Part shown: one piece after another, positions 62,103 to 64,000 of the stretch
How the letters are laid out: every line of letters starts with the position of its first letter
How positions within the stretch are numbered: the first letter of the stretch is position 1
DNA from: JAIXWP01 sp965247015
GTDB taxonomy: Bacteria > Bacteroidota > Bacteroidia > Flavobacteriales_D > Sanyastnellaceae
DNA: 64,000 nt
Assembly: GCA_965247015.1 (NCBI GenBank)
Contig: CBDFGG010000006.1
Location: 310,001 to 374,000 of the forward strand
Direction of reading: 5' to 3'
Notes under the pieces: model-generated
Database searches by the model: none
The model's input: only the letters and a program-made list of their open reading frames with translations
Told to the model about the DNA's origin: nothing
Made by a program: the position numbers and the translations under genes

Positions 62103-64000
62103 ATGAGAACGATTTATATCATGAGCTTTTTGATCTCCTTTCTAACTTTTAGTGAGATTTCTAGTGGGCAGACTCCTAATGACTGCCATAATCTTCATAC
62201 CGATTGTAACAATTGCCAAGATTGTATAAAAAACAAAAATGTAAAAAAACTCATCTATGATTTTGAATGCAAACTGTTCTACTTTGATGATACAATAGTA
62301 ACTAGCCTTAATGACCTGAAATTAAAAAAAGATGAAAGCATCATACTACAAATAGAAAATGTAAATAGATATATCTACAATGTCGAAGTTGATGTAGCTG
62401 AATTGAAATATATTTCCGAAGTGCCTGCAATGTTCTCTTCATTAATGCTGGGAGAAGGACTTGAGATACCTATTTCTAGCAATTCATCTGCGTCAATAGC
62501 TGATGACGCAACAGATGAAGCTGAAGTTGATGAAGAAGAAACAGCAGATCCGCTACAAGAGGCGTTTACCGCATTGAGCGATATTATTCAAACTCTTCCT
62601 TCATTTAAAGACCAATTGATTCCTGAAATCAATCTCCCAAAATTAAAAGCTAAAACTGCACAGGATCTCGCCACAGACTTGCTCGAACCGATTAATAAGG
62701 AATTCGACGCACTAACAAAAAAAATTGACGAGGCAGAAATCTTGGCACTTACTAAAATAACAACTGAAAAAAATCTTTTTAGTCTTGATACAGTATTTAC
62801 CAAGTTGAAAACATCACTTACAATTGAAAATGAGATTCAAACCTCACTTGAAAATATAGAAAATAATAGTCCTACAAAATACTTTCTAGTGAACGATACA
62901 AATGATTCTTTCTTGAAATTTCAACCACTAGATAAAGAAAATATTCTTGCTCAGACACTTCAGACTATTCTTATTCCCACTTCAACTACAAAAATGAAAA
63001 GTGACTTGATCAACTTATATAATAAAAAATTCTCGGAGTCGGACACTTCAAGCATTATAAATATAGAAGGACTAAAATCTATTGCAGAAAAATCACCATT
63101 TAATATAAAAAACCAACTACAGATTGACAGTTTAAAAAATGTAAAGGTTCAAAAGGAATTTACTGAACTATATAAGCTAAATCTAATAGCAAAATTCAAT
63201 GAGATAAAAAAAGGGCTCGATAACAAAAAAATATCCGTATCCAGTGAAATCAATAACTATGTGATATCGGAATTCTTTTTCAATAATACAACTCTTGACT
63301 CTGATGAGATAAAGAATGAAAACCTTTCATATTTCATCAATTTACCTGAAGAAGAATCCACATACGACAAACTGCTCAAGCCTTCTTACACCAACGAGCT
63401 TATTGTAGAAAATAGCAAAGGATATTTGGGTACTTTAAACAAGATGTTTGGGGTTCCAACTCTAACTCTCGAAAGTTATTTATTGAATCTTCTTAATAGC
63501 GGACCTAAAAAAACAGAAGAACCATCACTTGAAAAGGACAGAAAGGAAATTCTTGCGCTTATGTCTTCTCTGTTGTCCAAACAGATTGATGCCTTGAGTG
63601 AGTGTGAAGTCAGTCGTCCTTGTTGTGATGAAAAAGAGGATCTTGACTTCATCGCTATTAAAGAAAAAATTGATGACTATAAATCTACTTTTGAGAAAAC
63701 TACCCTTGAAATAAAATCTAAGATTTCTAAACAGAAATCAAAAATTGAAGAGTTGATCAAAACAAATACGAAATGCATTGAACTCACAAAAAAACAAGAA
63801 GAAGAAAAAGACGATAAGAAAAAGAAAGAGCTTCAAGAAGAACTCAAAAAATTGAAGTGCTCCGAAGTTGAAAACGAAATCAAACTTGCGAATGAAATAT
63901 TAAAAAAATTCGAAACTGAACTTGCAGAAGTTGAGCTGACCTCTAAGGAAATTCTTGCCTTAAACAATGAAGACATCATCAACCTAATTTTATTTGCTCG
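62103..64000 (+). CDS. Large secreted coiled-coil protein, cut by the window edge
   Basis: At least 632 residues from ATG at 62103, open to the edge. Signal peptide (~1-22, FSEISSGQ), a Cys-containing start (CHNLHTDCNNCQDC), an acidic linker (DEAEVDEEETADP) and long helical, Lys/Glu/Leu-rich segments that become coiled coil after ~520. A CC motif near residue 503. No family recognised. A Bacteroidetes surface or periplasmic protein, possibly controlled by the upstream sigma factor. Confidence 0.8.
   Translation, partial: MRTIYIMSFLISFLTFSEISSGQTPNDCHNLHTDCNNCQDCIKNKNVKKLIYDFECKLFYFDDTIVTSLNDLKLKKDESIILQIENVNRYIYNVEVDVAELKYISEVPAMFSSLMLGEGLEIPISSNSSASIADDATDEAEVDEEETADPLQEAFTALSDIIQTLPSFKDQLIPEINLPKLKAKTAQDLATDLLEPINKEFDALTKKIDEAEILALTKITTEKNLFSLDTVFTKLKTSLTIENEIQTSLENIENNSPTKYFLVNDTNDSFLKFQPLDKENILAQTLQTILIPTSTTKMKSDLINLYNKKFSESDTSSIINIEGLKSIAEKSPFNIKNQLQIDSLKNVKVQKEFTELYKLNLIAKFNEIKKGLDNKKISVSSEINNYVISEFFFNNTTLDSDEIKNENLSYFINLPEEESTYDKLLKPSYTNELIVENSKGYLGTLNKMFGVPTLTLESYLLNLLNSGPKKTEEPSLEKDRKEILALMSSLLSKQIDALSECEVSRPCCDEKEDLDFIAIKEKIDDYKSTFEKTTLEIKSKISKQKSKIEELIKTNTKCIELTKKQEEEKDDKKKKELQEELKKLKCSEVENEIKLANEILKKFETELAEVELTSKEILALNNEDIINLILFA

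Overview
The window reads as chromosome of an aquatic member of the Bacteroidota, most like a marine Flavobacteriia-type organism. The signs are several secreted proteins with C-terminal type IX secretion sorting domains (YPNPS-type), a gliding-motility C-terminal domain, a proteorhodopsin next to a Blh carotene dioxygenase, -7 boxes of the Bacteroidetes form TAnnTTTG, an RteC regulator and low G+C. I cannot name the species.

Layout. 1-3300: a minus-strand response regulator and sensor kinase (kinase cut by the left edge), a palindromic TGCA-rich repeat, a truncated rteC-like fragment and a lipoprotein gene. 3297-3381: tRNA-Ser(UGA). 3370-46189: a putative integrated element of about 42.8 kb. 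Its left end is the 3' end of the tRNA and its right end is a partial copy of that tRNA end (13 identical bases). A tyrosine recombinase lies just inside the left end, and GCGTGACCCC occurs just inside both ends. 46200-64000: host-like sequence with a HutD-like protein, T9SS-secreted proteins, a DsbA-like protein, an ICMT-like methyltransferase, blh plus proteorhodopsin, an ECF sigma locus, and intergenic mosaic repeats.

Inside the element there are four blocks. (a) 3638-6743: integrase, a DUF4248 protein and a minus-strand CoiA-like nuclease with a membrane protein. (b) 7163-24821: a long, tightly packed, co-directional operon with overlapping stops and starts. It encodes small membrane proteins, a transglutaminase-fold peptidase-like protein, beta-rich proteins of 106-234 residues, a GH73 glucosaminidase, three fibre-like proteins, a holin-like and a spanin-like (DUF6549) pair, an adenine methylase, a RadC/JAB protein, a cytosine methylase, a large SNF2-type helicase and a RecA-like ATPase. 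I see no terminase, portal, tail tube, tape measure or conjugation gene, so the block looks like an integrated tailless-virus-like element. (c) 24998-35742, all minus strand: a Cys-rich 17-residue-repeat protein, the SIR2-HerA defence pair, an MmeI-like restriction-modification enzyme, a primase-helicase, an excisionase-like HTH protein and a frameshifted rteC. (d) 35876-45693: heavy-metal resistance (DUF3703, DUF6660-like, CzcA-CzcC fusion, CzcB, metal-binding lipoprotein, P-type ATPase).

How it may work (inference): integrase, HTH protein and RteC control integration and excision; primase-helicase and ATPase serve replication; block (b) builds a particle and a lysis/entry apparatus and carries methylase/helicase functions that could protect incoming DNA; blocks (c) and (d) are cargo that pays the host with phage defence and metal tolerance. 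The most notable details are a recurring F-x-G-L-G-[DEA] motif in proteins encoded beside a Cys-His-Asp peptidase fold, two A9 runs at which a one-base slip would extend or restore a protein, a shared C-terminal tail on two neighbouring proteins, and a cytosine methylase gene whose second reading frame also looks like a methylase-family module.
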